A DNA stretch of 64,000 nt from Ustulina deusta (lineage: Eukaryota; Ascomycota; Sordariomycetes; Xylariales; Xylariaceae). Each line of letters opens with the position of its first letter. Position 1 is the stretch's first letter. The DNA is taken from positions 186,001-250,000 of the forward strand of contig JAJNNX010000069.1 in the NCBI GenBank assembly GCA_023159155.1, given 5' to 3'. The position numbers and the translations under genes are program-made. The notes beneath the pieces are model-generated. The model had not been told where the DNA came from. It saw only the letters and a program-made list of their open reading frames with translations, and made no database searches. This document shows, one piece after another, positions 23,522-35,067 of this stretch.

Positions 23522-24528
23522 GGCTGGAGACAGGTCAGCTCCGCAAACAGGGTGCACTAGTAGAGTTCAGTAACACCAACCGACGGTAAGAAGCGCTGCA
23601 ACTCAAGGGATACGACATCCGACAAAGCCTGGTGGCCGCTCTGGGCAGACCCAGGAAATGAAGCGAATGATGAGAGTTAGGTAAGTAGGCAAAGTTGGCT
23701 GATAACCTATAGATGGGTAGCAATTTGTGGCAGTTTACTAGGTGCCTACTATGTACTTACATATGCACCTAATCTTGGCGCTGTATTGCCTTTGTATACT
23801 TACTTAAACATACACTACATACCTACAAAGTAGGTACTAAGTAGTAGACTACTAGTAGATGTACCCCGCTGACTTGCGTCACTGCTCATGAGCTCAACTG
23901 TTCATACAACACGCTGAGGTTCATGAACCCATTTAGAAATACCTACAATCACACAACACTGCTTTCATCGCGAGAGAATAGCTTCAAGATTCCTGTTGCA
24001 GCTATTATCTATTTCTAGAAATAAAGCACCCTTATCAATCCAACAGTCATCATAGCCCAAATCCCTAGCCCAGCTGTCCCTATATCGCTGGATGCATTTG
24101 CAAACCGTCTGGCTGACGTAGACCAGATGGTATAACTTATACAATAGTTCGAGAAGAAAAAAGCAGTAGGTATTCCTACTGTTCTCATTTGACGCCGCCT
24201 CTGAATGCCGATAGACGCTTTTTGCGTCAGGGTCGTGAGAAACTCTATGATTTTGACCTGGCGAGAATGGTAGACCAGTCGGCACACTCGTTTTAACGAG
24301 AGCACCGTTAGTCTTCGCCCCCCTCGATAAAAAAACAAAACAAAAAGAAAACCCTTTCAGTCGGCCATACGATTGGAGGCTAGAATCCCATCAACATTTC
24401 CACTATGTGGATTAGATCAAAACACCAACAGTCCCCTCCCAATTGTCATAATTTACTCCAGTATGAACAACAGCTGGTTAGTGTTCCAGCTAAAAGAACC
24501 CTCTAGCTCCAGGGGGGTTGGCCGCCAC
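23522..24528. other. Intergenic region
   Basis: This holds the upstream region of ccz1 and the 3' flank of the Flc gene. The stretch 23,740-23,880 carries many TAGGTACTTA-type words. No gene is supported. Confidence 0.5.
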
Positions 24529-26828
24529 CTAATGATCATAACCCGCGCCTCGTTGCCATGGACTATCGTCATGTTAGTGATGATTGGCCTTAGAAGAAAA
24601 AGTAGACATAAAACAAACCTTGCGTTATTTTGTGTTCTAAAACTTGTGGGAGTAGAGTTATTTTGCGCCCGGAAGGCGCTCGCCGAGGAAGGGCCATACG
24701 GGCTTACTGATCTATTTGAACTACCGTTGGCAGGGAATAAGGGCACTGATGGGTCCACAGGAGACCGGGGTTGGTTCTGGTAGTGATGGTTTTGAGGAGG
24801 AGGGACTCCGACAGGGATACTCAAACGGCTATCGGCTCGGCGTCTCATAGACTCGGATGATATTGACTCGTTATCGTCGTCCAAATCTAGTCCGGGCTTA
24901 TAATATCCAGCCTTGTCGCCTCGGGCTGTCGCGGCCAGAGCATCAAGCTCCGTGGTACCTGTTAGTTGAGATTGGGACTTCATGAACGATGTTCGGTCAT
25001 CAGCCATGAACTGGTACCGTGCATCGGGATTCTTGCGGTAGAACACCATCGCAGTCGAAACAATGAGCATGAGAAGTAGAACAGTGGCGAAGATAGCATT
25101 GAGGAAGAAGAGGATCAGACCAATGACGCCATTGACAAGTGCAGGTTGATCGAAAACGTCGGAGAAGATCAAAAGGAAAATGGCGTTGATGAAATTGACA
25201 GCGCAAATAGCGATGTTGAACGAGTTGGTGCTCTTGTCCATCCAAGGTCGGAGAACGCTCACAGCAATAAGGGCACCGGCTTCGATTAAGAGGAATCCAA
25301 TTGCTTGGGCAGTTCCGCTGCCTTGAGCAAATGCGATAAACAGTGACTTAACAAACGTGTAACCAAGAACCGGAATTACAAAATAGTAAGCCGAGGCCCT
25401 GAATTGAACATAAAGGAAACCCCATTTGTTTAATGCGTGGGGATCTGAGAAAAGGATGTAGGCAGGATTACGGTGCATAGCAACCGAGCGGCGTGCGATG
25501 CGAACAACCTTGAATGCAGCCCATCCCAGGGTAACTGTCATGCCAGCCAGGAAGAAAATGGCCAACACAACCTCGGCAGGAGAGTCGACTTGCGTGAATT
25601 CCCAGAGGCATAGGATAGTCATCTGTGGGTAGCCGATCAGGGTCAAACGGAACAAAATTCCCTTCAGAATTGTGAGCCACCCATTGCGAAACTCGAGGAA
25701 TGTATCGCTCTTCATCCACTTCTTCTTAGCAGCGAGCTCACAGTAGCCTTTGAATGCAGCAATAACAGCAATGGTGAAGACGACAAGCAGAGAATAGAAA
25801 ACAAGACCAGTCAGAAACAGGTTCGTTGTCTCGATATTAGCCCTGAAGGCAACACGCTGGATACCACGGACGATGTAGCTTCCTGACCCTGTCATGATAT
25901 TACCTCGTTTCATCAACTCGGAAGTACCATGGGGAACAAGAGACGCAGATCTTCGATAGATACCAACTGCTGCATCTGGCAAGACCGACAAAGCGCGCTT
26001 CTCGACTTGAACCGAGACGGTAGTTAGTGAATCGAAGATAGTGGAAGGAGTGCCACCAGTGGCGCGCTGGTACCAAGTAAAGATATCCTGCAAGAAATCC
26101 ACGTTGATGATGCCCATCGACCATTGAAAATCCTGTGTCCAAGACTGAACAACCGGAGGGAGGCGGACACTCGTCATACCGAGTATAGCCTGAGCCTGAA
26201 AAAATCCAAAGAGGGACAAGGCGCCTGAGGCAATGTGAGCGGCAGCGTTAGCGTGACCAAGACCATTCAGGACGGCAGATGAGCAGAGGACGATGCCAGC
26301 GATGATGGCAAGTGTCCATTTCACAGCTAGCAGATTAACAGTCTTGCCATTAGAGACGTCGGCTTCAACACAAGCCACACTTTCGTTGGTCTTTGTGTTA
26401 TTCAGCACGACGCGAACAGTGGCATCCAAGTCAGGGAATGTGTACGCGATGCCGGGAATCGCATCCTTGGCGGATGGATCAACATCGAAATTGAATTTGA
26501 GGGGAATTTTGCCAGCGGTCATTGGACAGAGACCAGCTAGTCCAAGTTCGCATGGGTTGACACTCTGCTTGATGATTTGATAGCCGTAAGCGACGACAGA
26601 TACATCAAAGTTGACGTAGCCTTCAACAGATGATGTCGCAACAACGTTAACGGAGGCAGAGTTGTTGTTTGGGGTGTATACAACATTGAATAGACTGGCG
26701 GTAAATTGTGAGTTGGGTTGACAGGAGTTGAGCGAGGTCGACGAGAGCATGGGAGCCTCGGCAGCATTGGAGCCTACTGCCGCAAAGGCGGACAGCAACA
26801 ATGCTGACCGTACGTTGGGGAATCTCAT
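24529..26828 (-). CDS. flc2: TRP-like flavin carrier protein (Flc1/Flc2 family)
   Basis: This family of polytopic membrane proteins carries an N-terminal ML-like lipid-binding domain and a TRP-like channel domain. Flc proteins act in ER/plasma-membrane FAD and calcium homeostasis and in wall maintenance. Two exons on the minus strand, 24619-26828 and 24529-24562, give 747 residues. The signal peptide is MRFPNVRSALLLSAFAAVGS. The ML-like luminal domain spans residues ~25-165 with paired cysteines (SCQPNS, PCELGLAGLCPM, VACVEADV). Membrane segments follow from ~170, with eight or nine hydrophobic stretches up to ~residue 620, then a Pro/Ser-rich cytosolic tail. The tiny second exon across a 56-nt intron supplies the family ending SPWQRGAGYDH. 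Without that splice the frame runs into unrelated residues. Confidence 0.92.
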
Positions 26829-29152
26829 GGCGGTGGAGGATTGAAGTCGTTGTAAAACAGATCCGAATATTAGGTGAAGGTGTACAAGATATCTCGCGTA
26901 GAGTTATCAATTACGCGCCTTTGTAGGTAGGCGCCTTCGTTGGTAGTCTTTGAAAGAGCGTGGACAATCGATTACATCGGCGAGTTTGGCGAAGCCTGGG
27001 TCCTACACAAAGGAACGGGTGACCGTGTCTTCCTTGGGTCAAAGCAACTACAGCCACAAGCCGTTGTGATGCTGCGAGCGAGGGAGACTGGACCGAGCAG
27101 TTACAGTGGTCCCTTCTGCCTTGCCAATGGCTTTGCGAAAAATTGTCGTCTTCAAGTTTGTAATAATGAGCGAGTGCGTGCGTATCGTCTTCGGAGAGTC
27201 GGCAAAAAGTGGTGGCTTGGGCTACCAAGTAATGTTGACGAGACAACAAAATGGCACAACAACGATTCCCCTTCACAGAACGGGAGTGTTGATGGTCGTG
27301 GTACAATGGTCGACGAGAATCGGAATCGAGTCGAACAGGTCGAAAAGGTCGAAAAGGCCGAAATTAGTGGAGAGTGGCAGAAGAAGACAAATGGGTTTCA
27401 GAGAGTGACTTTGGTCGGTGATGTAGGTGGTTGCTGGTGGGTGTGAGCTAGGATTCCAAGAGGAGGGTGAACGAGAGAGAGACTTCAAGACCAGCGTGAG
27501 TAAGTGTGATGGTCCAGCAAACCTTGGGGGCTTGGAGGATTCGTTGGAGCAGATTGGACAAGAGAGGCAAGACAAGACAAGAAAGGGGACAGTGGGGCAC
27601 ATGGGATGGCTAGGTATCGGGAGGTCGTATGGTGTGGGTCGGGTACCTGCGCCAAGGCGGTTAGCCACTGACAGATACGGTTCTTTGCAGTGGTGACGGA
27701 CCGTTTTGGCTCAACACCAGGCGGATCTGAAGCAGATCGAAGGGCTGACGGCTGGTATGGGGGCGACTTGTTCAGTTGATTGAAACAATTCCAGTTTAGC
27801 TAGTGTAAGGCATTGGTACACTATAAGTACAGTACGTAGCACACTATACCGCAACATTACGCGTCGACGAGCCGCTGAACGATCTATGCAGGCCCGTCGA
27901 TGATGATGTACCATTCCAGTTGTCTTAGGTAGTTATCATCTGCTGCGACGAATTCACCTGCTAACAACTCGCCCTTTAGGCTCCAAAACATTAGTGATTT
28001 AGACAACAAGACTCACGAACAAAGTATCGCTACATTCACAGTAGCACCCATTGAAGTCGCGCCAAATCACAAGAGACATTTTGGTGCCATCAATTTCGGT
28101 GCCTAAGGTATACTGCTACCCAGGTTAGCCCAGCCAATTAGTTACTACTCGTATCGCTGACGTCGAAAGACCAACCCTGTTGCGGACTGATTGAATCATC
28201 ACACATCATTAGAGTACACTAATCTCGATACCTAATACGACATAGGCAAAGAATCTACTTGGACTGACAGGCAATGCAGCAGATCCCTCAGATCTGCACA
28301 TCAAGTGTACGTTTACAGAACATAACACTTTGTATACTACGGTTGTTTAGGGCAAAACAGGGTGTGTAGCACAACTATACTGCACTACACTATGTCACGA
28401 TAGTAACCATTGCATCATATACTAACCAGCCTCCCTCGTGCACGACCGACATTCTAGCTCGGCCCGGCCACCATTCGCCACATGTTATGTGTATCCAGTC
28501 TAGATGGGTAGTATTGATGGGTCACTTGCTCTGAGGAGATACGAAGCATACCTAGTGATTTACCTTTTCAAAAAAGCCCAAAGAAATAAAAATAAAAGCT
28601 GAAACACGAGAGCTCATGACATGGAATACCCGCACTATTCAGTCACCAGCCGAGCATTTTTCCGAGCCTGCGACAATGCATGTTTAGAAGGGTGCATCCA
28701 CAACCAATAGCGACGGACAAAAGCTTGCGCCCTTCATTTCATTGCTGGTGCAGCCGCGGGCACTGCCACCCTCGGCTTCTCGAACCGCCAGGATCGCAGC
28801 ACGCTAGGGGGTCCCTAGTGTGCACTAAATCACTGCCAATCATCATAGTGTAGGCGAACCCTGCACTATCTACTGACCAACGGATCCTTCTTTTGCTATT
28901 GCTGACTAACCAAACCTAGTACCTCCACTAACTCGTAGTCTTCAGTTCTGGCCAGGGTCTTCTGAGCAGCCAAGCCTCTGCTACCTACACTGCACTACTA
29001 GCTACAAGGACCACCCGACATTGAATCTACCTCAGATCTATATGCTGCCCATTTACATGTACGGGTTTTGTGTACGCCACATGGCCACATCATGTAATGT
29101 TTCGACGATGCAAGAAACTTCTAAACATCACTAGAAAGCCCTTCAAACAAAC
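26829..29152. other. Intergenic region
   Basis: This holds the Flc promoter side and the 3' flank of the beta-galactosidase. The stretch 27,270-27,700 is purine-rich on the plus strand. The stretch 27,800-29,000 repeats loose CACTATACTGCAC-type phrases without clear unit boundaries. No gene or RNA was recognised. Confidence 0.5.
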
Positions 29153-31132
29153 CTACAGATAATCAGGATCAGGATGATTCCCCCATTCCCTCTCGGCCGC
29201 TCCAAACACCCTCAGGGTGTCTGCATTCGGCTCCAACTCGAGGATCACAGCCTCATTCCCCACCGGTTTCAGCACTGTTCCCGGTAAATATAGCGACTGC
29301 TGTGGCCCAATGATCCAATACCGGCCCAGATTGAACCCGTTCACCCACACGTTCCCCTTGACGCCGTCCGGCACAGCCAGGAACGTGTCTAGTAAGGCCG
29401 GGTCCGTGCCGTCGGCCTCGTCGACGTCGAACTTGGCGCGGTAGAAGATGGGCGGCGAACCAGCCGCGATCGTGTCGAGATTTTGCCGTGTCTGGTTTTC
29501 GCTGGATGGGGGCGGGGGCGCCTCGAGGGGCAAGGAGTAGATGTCCCAGTCCAGCAGCGCGCGCGAGCCGACGGTGATGTCTCCCTGGATGCCCTTGTAA
29601 GGATCCTCGAGCGCGACGAACGTCCCCGACTCTCGGGACCAGTAGTCCACGCGTCCGAGGTTCTCGACGAGGAGCTGTAACTTGTCGCCCCGTCGTAGCG
29701 AGACGGAGACCTGCGCCGGCTGGGAATACGTGCTATCGATCACTCCCTTTTTCACGCCGTTTACATACACGATGACACGATCCCTAGCTCGGTCACCAGG
29801 CTGTAGGATCCCCTCTACCGTAGTATTGGCCGTGTGCTCGTATAAGATAAGCCCGTACGCCTGTCCGAGCCGTTCCATGGTTAAAGGGGTCCTGCTCAGT
29901 GTCGCGTTGCCGAGGGTATCGAACAAACCAACCATCGGCGCAAGTTCGAACGAAGGGATCTCCAACCGAGGCAGGTTCGCAGGGGGTTCAGGGACGGTGT
30001 CTGGCGGGACATATTTCAAGATGGTATCCCGCAGGGTGAAGTACAGCTCATTCGTGCGTCCACTCTCGTCAAGCGGGGACCCGTAATCGTAGCTCGTCGT
30101 AAAGCTCGCTGTGAAGTTCTTCCAAATGGCCCCATTCGAGAACCCGAAGTTGGTCCCGCCGTGGAACATGTACAGCGAGATGGAGTTGTTTGCCCCAAGC
30201 ACGTAGTCCAGGTCCGTCACGAACTGCGCGATCTGCCCCGGCCGTCCGATTGTCGTATTGTGAACGTTGTCGGCGCCCCAAAAGTCTGGCGCCAGCGTGT
30301 AGTACTCGCCATCCATCAGGGGTCCCAACTCGCTCTCCCTCGTGATGTGTGTTTCCCGCGCCGCGAACCCGCTCCACGGGTCTCCGTCAATCTCCGCTAA
30401 GACCTCGGGCACCTCGCCGCCCGCAAGCGTCCAGTCCACTCCACCGTCATTGGTGTACAAGGGCACGTCAAAGTTCTCGCGCAAGATATCCCGCAACCCC
30501 GTGGTGTACACGTGGTCTTCGCCATACGAGCCGTACTCGTTCTCCACCTGCACCATGAGCAGCGGGCCGCCCCGCGTGACCTGGACGTCTTTCAGATCGG
30601 CCGCGAGATGCACGAGGTACCTCTCTGCAGCCTCCATAAACGGCGCGTTAGACGAGCGCACCTGCATCCCGGACACCTGCGCCAGCCACGCCGGGAACCC
30701 GCCCCATTCGCGCTCGCCGCAGATGTACGGGCCCGGGCGCAGAACCACGTTCAGCCCTTCTTCCTGCGCGATGCGGAAGAACGCCGCGATGTCGTTGCTG
30801 ATTCCGCCGAGATCCCCGCTCCTTCCTCTGTCGTTTTCCCACTCCCCCGGGTTCGGCTCGAGTAAGTTCCAATACACGTAGCTAAAGACGGTGTTCAAAC
30901 CCATCGCCCGCGCTTTCGCTAGCCGGTCCCGCCAGTACGGGGCTGGGATCCGTTGGGGATCCATCTGGCCTCCGATGATGACGTACGGCGAGCCATGCAA
31001 GTAAAACGACGTCCGATCATACGTAAACGCTGGAAGCGTCGTCGGTGTTGACGTCGATGGCGCCGAGACGGAGATGCTCGCAGACGCGAGAGCGGCCGCC
31101 AAAACCGCCGCGAAGCGTCTACTCCAACGCAT
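29153..31132 (-). CDS. Secreted GH35 beta-galactosidase
   Basis: A 659-residue exo-beta-galactosidase of glycoside hydrolase family 35, intronless here. MRWSRRFAAVLAAALASASI is a signal peptide. The catalytic TIM barrel starts at ~40 (FTYDRTSFYLHGSPYVIIGG) and shows MGLNTVFSYVYWNLLEP, LRPGPYICGEREWGGFPAWL, and VQVENEYGSYG with the acid/base Glu at ~199. The likely nucleophile Glu at ~276 lies in PLMDGEYYTL. YMFHGGTNFGFSNGA closes the barrel. The C-terminal part contains beta-sandwich (jelly-roll) domains, with GNVWVNGFNLGRYWIIGPQQ near the end. The size and architecture match the shorter bacterial/animal-type GH35 rather than the ~1000-residue LacA type of aspergilli. The upstream in-frame extension to 31492 was rejected because the signal peptide fixes the start. 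Confidence 0.93.
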   Translation of the reverse strand: MRWSRRFAAVLAAALASASISVSAPSTSTPTTLPAFTYDRTSFYLHGSPYVIIGGQMDPQRIPAPYWRDRLAKARAMGLNTVFSYVYWNLLEPNPGEWENDRGRSGDLGGISNDIAAFFRIAQEEGLNVVLRPGPYICGEREWGGFPAWLAQVSGMQVRSSNAPFMEAAERYLVHLAADLKDVQVTRGGPLLMVQVENEYGSYGEDHVYTTGLRDILRENFDVPLYTNDGGVDWTLAGGEVPEVLAEIDGDPWSGFAARETHITRESELGPLMDGEYYTLAPDFWGADNVHNTTIGRPGQIAQFVTDLDYVLGANNSISLYMFHGGTNFGFSNGAIWKNFTASFTTSYDYGSPLDESGRTNELYFTLRDTILKYVPPDTVPEPPANLPRLEIPSFELAPMVGLFDTLGNATLSRTPLTMERLGQAYGLILYEHTANTTVEGILQPGDRARDRVIVYVNGVKKGVIDSTYSQPAQVSVSLRRGDKLQLLVENLGRVDYWSRESGTFVALEDPYKGIQGDITVGSRALLDWDIYSLPLEAPPPPSSENQTRQNLDTIAAGSPPIFYRAKFDVDEADGTDPALLDTFLAVPDGVKGNVWVNGFNLGRYWIIGPQQSLYLPGTVLKPVGNEAVILELEPNADTLRVFGAAEREWGNHPDPDYL

Positions 31133-31940
31133 GCTTACAAGTCTTGTTACAGAACACGGAGCAAAAGCAGCTACGGAAGTCACCAGCTGTTTAGGAATCT
31201 CGAATACCGTAGCTCTCTCCGTCCTAAGCACCAGCGGAGTCAATACCGACTTCGCAGGTTCCCAAGGCGATAAAGTCCGTCTCCCGCCTCGACATTTAAG
31301 ATACTTACCAGTAGGTACTATACAATTGTAGGTTTTCGTTCCTGGTAGGATCCCCCGCATCCAATAATACCCGCCTTTGGCAAGCGACATATATGATGAG
31401 GTCGTATCGACGAACCCCCTCCTCCTCCTCTTCTGCCCGCTATAGCGGGTTCGGGAGTCATACCACCCCCCCACCCACCCACACACACACATGTATAACC
31501 GAGATTATCGTGGTTGAATTACTCCGTCCCTAAATAGTTCCAGTCCGCCCGGCATGACCCCACTACCACTATCACGCAACACCATTTCCAACCGTGCCAA
31601 TGAGGGACGGGATGGAGGTATTTATTTGATAGATAAGATAGGTACTCTGAACCCGAATTCTGCTCTCTAAATCACGAATATCATAAGTGAGGTGTTGAAT
31701 TCTCTAACTTTGTGAGTAAAAATCATGACTATCTGCATCGCTATGTCGTTACGTCATGGACGATGACTTTTTATATTCCGCGCTTCCGAATTCAAGTGGA
31801 CACCTAGCGCCAACTCCATGCATAGGAGGGAGCTCTGCTCTCCGGCAACGATCCGCTCCTACGATGCTGCAAGACATACCCTCGCTTACGCTTGACAAAA
31901 CACTTCATACGCTTTATACTAGGCCCTAGGGCATTGTATT
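31133..31940. other. Intergenic region
   Basis: This holds the promoter side of the beta-galactosidase and the 3' flank of the oxysterol-binding-protein gene. A short CA-rich patch lies at ~31,465-31,490. No gene is seen. Confidence 0.5.
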
Positions 31941-34900
31941 TTACTCCGGCACGTCGAAGATCTTTTCAACGCCCTTCCAGTCGCCCCTGGCTCTTTCTTC
32001 CCAGTAGCTGTCCTTACCGCCCCTGAATCTCCAGAGCTCCTCGCCATCTGGCGTGTCAGCGACCTTGTAGAACCATTTTGGCTTGTATTCTTCTCCTCTA
32101 TCTTCCAGGTCTTTTCGTCTCGCGCGCTGCGCTTCTTCGAGTCTGACCTTCCATGTCTCCGCGTCATCAAGTTTTCCTTGTTCGGCGAGCTGCTGGTCAG
32201 GGCGGAGTCTGGTGTCTGTCGGGGGTAAACGATTCTTTTCGACATCCGTGATCTCGTTTAGGCTTGCGGCGAAAGTCGTCATGCCGTAGGTATTTGCGGT
32301 GTTGGGCACTAGTTGGCCAGCTTTCCAGATCTCTTGCCCTGTATTCTTGCCACCCTCAACCACTTGTAATGATTTCGTCCACGTTCCCGTAAGGCTCACA
32401 CCAGTGGGCGCGCCATCTGGTCCATACATATCGACATGAACGTCTTCACAGCGCCCACCGAACATGCCTTTAGTTTTAAACTCAATATTGGCTTTGGCCC
32501 CGGTCGACTCGTTCGATACGGTCATATTGCCAACTGGTTCAACATACTTCTCGCCCATCACTACGTTTCGCAAAAACATGGTACCGATATTCCAAGAGTA
32601 AAGCTCATCGGTTCCATCAGCAAGGCGCAATGATACACGCACACGTCCATCAGTGGTGATCTCAGCGCTTTTGCCCCAGAACTTCTGTCCTGGGGCTGGA
32701 CTTTGAGCCAAAGACCAGTTCTCTGCATCAGCCTGCATCGCCAGCCGTACTGGCCGATGGGTGACCTTTTCCACGAGCAGGCGGAAGCCGCCAGGCGCTT
32801 CGCTCTCTGTACGAAGGAGTTCAAAGGTCTCACCGAGGAGGGGGTTAAATGGTTTTCGCATGGCTCGCTCCTTGGCACGACTGATACTGAATGACGAGAT
32901 TGCGAAGGCCGTGACGAAAAGCAGTCTGTCTCTCGGAATCTTCTGCTGAGCTGCTTGGTTAAGGAGTTGTGCGTACTCTAACTGTTCTGCCACTCTTTGC
33001 AGCATTGAAGTTGGTTCATTGGCTGAGACAGGCATGCTGATTGTACTAAGGTCCTTGCCGACGTTTTTGCGTACAAATGCAATGAGGCTTGGCGGAAGGA
33101 CAGTAGCTGGGGGGATAGTGTTACGGCGATCAACAGCTATATCGACAGGTAAGGGGTGTAGTGTCTTCGGTCTCAGTGGGAAAAGAGCCGCTGTGCCGCT
33201 CTTGTCCCCTAATTCCGCATCACTCTCAATAGAAGAGACCGACGAGACATCATCAATGGAAGCTTCGTCGGCCACCGACTCAGGAGACTCTGCATCGCTT
33301 TCATGACGATCGATAACCATGACATTTCCACTGTTATTGGGTTCTCCCGCTTCCGCATCAAAGAATTCATCGACAGAGAGAGATGATTCCATGCTTTTTC
33401 TAGCCGTGGGCGTCCTAGGCAATGGCAACCGGCGTCTTTTGCTGTTGGTAATAACATGGGTAAAGTCCACTACCACTAGATCCAAATCATTAAGAAGTGC
33501 GGCACAATGGTCCTCTGTGCTGCGCTCTGCTTGACCACCGCCCTTGGATAAGCGTTTAGGGTTTACTCCGTTCAGTTTAGTAGTAGCAGGCGAATTTGGC
33601 ATTGGCACAGCCAAAGCTGATGATACTGTTGGTGCTAACACACCTGGTGTACGGAGCGAAGCACTGGATTTCCTCTTCCAGAAAGGCCGCCTCTCCGATT
33701 GTGGCGTAGCAAAATAGTCGCCTTCTTCGGATATATCTGTGCTGCCAGGCGATAGATGAGAACTTATAGGGCGCTGTAACTGCTTCTCGGCAGCCATGTC
33801 CTTGACGAGGCGGCGAAGAGCATCTCGCGTCCCCACTATCCGACTCACGAGGGCTTCAACCTGTTGCCAATCTCGGTCCTCCTCCTGTTGAGTATTCGGG
33901 ACAGATGTGTGCTGGGTAGGGGGCACAGTTAGTCTTTCGCGCTGCACTCGGCTGGGTTCTGGCGCTGGTTCAAGCCCTCGCGCAACTCTGCTGGCCCTCT
34001 CGAGAGCCTTGGCCCATTCCCCGAATTCTTTGTCATTAGCTGCCCGAAGATGCCAAACTTCTGCGCCTGAATCAATGCTGATCTCCCGTCTTCGTTCATC
34101 GGCCGCAATGGCAGCTAGACTAAGGGGAATAGCACCCCTGAGAGCTGAGCTATTTCGGTTGTGATAGTAAGACAATGTGCATGTCGAATAATCCAATGAG
34201 AAGAAGCGGCGAGCATAGCCTTGTCCCTTCTTTCTCCGTCTCTTATACAGAGTGCCCGTGTGGTACGGTGACGTTGAACCCGCTGCGTCGCTTCGTCTAG
34301 CAGTTGGCAGTGCCGCTTCTCCGGCAGGGTGACTATGGAGGCTCTCGGCAGAATCGGCGGCCATGGCGCCGAGGCGAGGGCTAGGTTTTCCCAAGCTTGT
34401 CCTACTGGCAGTGGCCGTCGAAGCTGCCTGCATGTTAGGCAGATAGTGGGCGCCCTGGGGCGGCGCGCCGGTAGGGTACGAGAGTATGACCAAGGTAGCT
34501 GTTTTGGATGTCTGCTTGGAGAAGGTGTTGTCGAAGATCAGGCCAAACATGCCTCCTTGGCCGGCCGTCACATCGTGCGTACCCATGGACACCTTGTCGG
34601 CCTCGCACTTGCCATGCCACTTCACTAGGATGAAGCCTTTGCTGGCCAATTGCTCCCTTGCCGTGCTGGCATCCTTCTTGGCGAAGCGGCTGCTCTTGCC
34701 GCCACTGCCTTCGGTGCCATCCAGTTGTTCGAGCGAGCTGTCGAGGTCGCCAGGGACGGAGTGGAATTTCGTAGCGCCAGAGCCGGGGTGCTTGACGATG
34801 CCGAAGTTGCTATGAACGGGTGAGGCTCCTCGTCAGCAACTGCTATGGAAGAGGAAGCGGAGGAGGAGAGAGGGGAATTGCAATTACATCGACTTCCTAT

Positions 34901-35067
34901 CCGGCTGGATACTCCAAGACAGAGTATGGCCTTCTTCGACCTTGACCCATCGCACAATATAGGACTGGACGAGACGAGACTGTCAGCAACGGACGATGCG
35001 TGTTTCCAAGGCCGTGTGTATGCAATCGCACCTTGCTATGAATCTCGAGGCGCTCTATTCCGGCCAT
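31941..35067 (-). CDS. osh3: Oxysterol-binding protein (Osh3-like; GOLD-PH-FFAT-ORD)
   Basis: A lipid-transfer/sensor protein for ER-plasma-membrane contacts. Three exons on the minus strand, 35032-35067, 34888-34964 and 31941-34809, give 993 residues. The start MAGIERLEIHSK reads into SYIVRWVKVEEGHTLSWSIQ and NFGIVKHPGS, the GOLD-like domain typical of Osh3. A PH domain lies at ~220-311 (YHTGTLYKRRRKKGQGYARR to FGEWAKALERA). A canonical FFAT motif, EFFDAEA at ~519-525 after acidic/Ser text, would dock to the ER protein VAP/Scs2. The sterol/PI4P-binding ORD occupies ~605-970, with NPLLGETFELLRTE and KPKWF near the end. The usual ORD signature EQVSHHPP appears as EKVTHRPV here, which could alter PI4P or sterol handling. 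Expression signals are not obvious. Confidence 0.93.

Noticed and set aside
24453..24528. Longer C-terminus of the Flc protein without splicing
   Set aside because: The 56-nt intron gives the family ending, whereas the unspliced tail is unlike any Flc protein.
27273..27668. 131-codon open frame on the minus strand upstream of the Flc gene
   Set aside because: Pro/Ser-rich translation of a pyrimidine tract with no conserved features; likely promoter or leader sequence.
31133..31492. 120-codon N-terminal extension of the beta-galactosidase
   Set aside because: The signal peptide at 31132 fixes the start; the extension is Arg/Gly-rich and lies in the promoter region.
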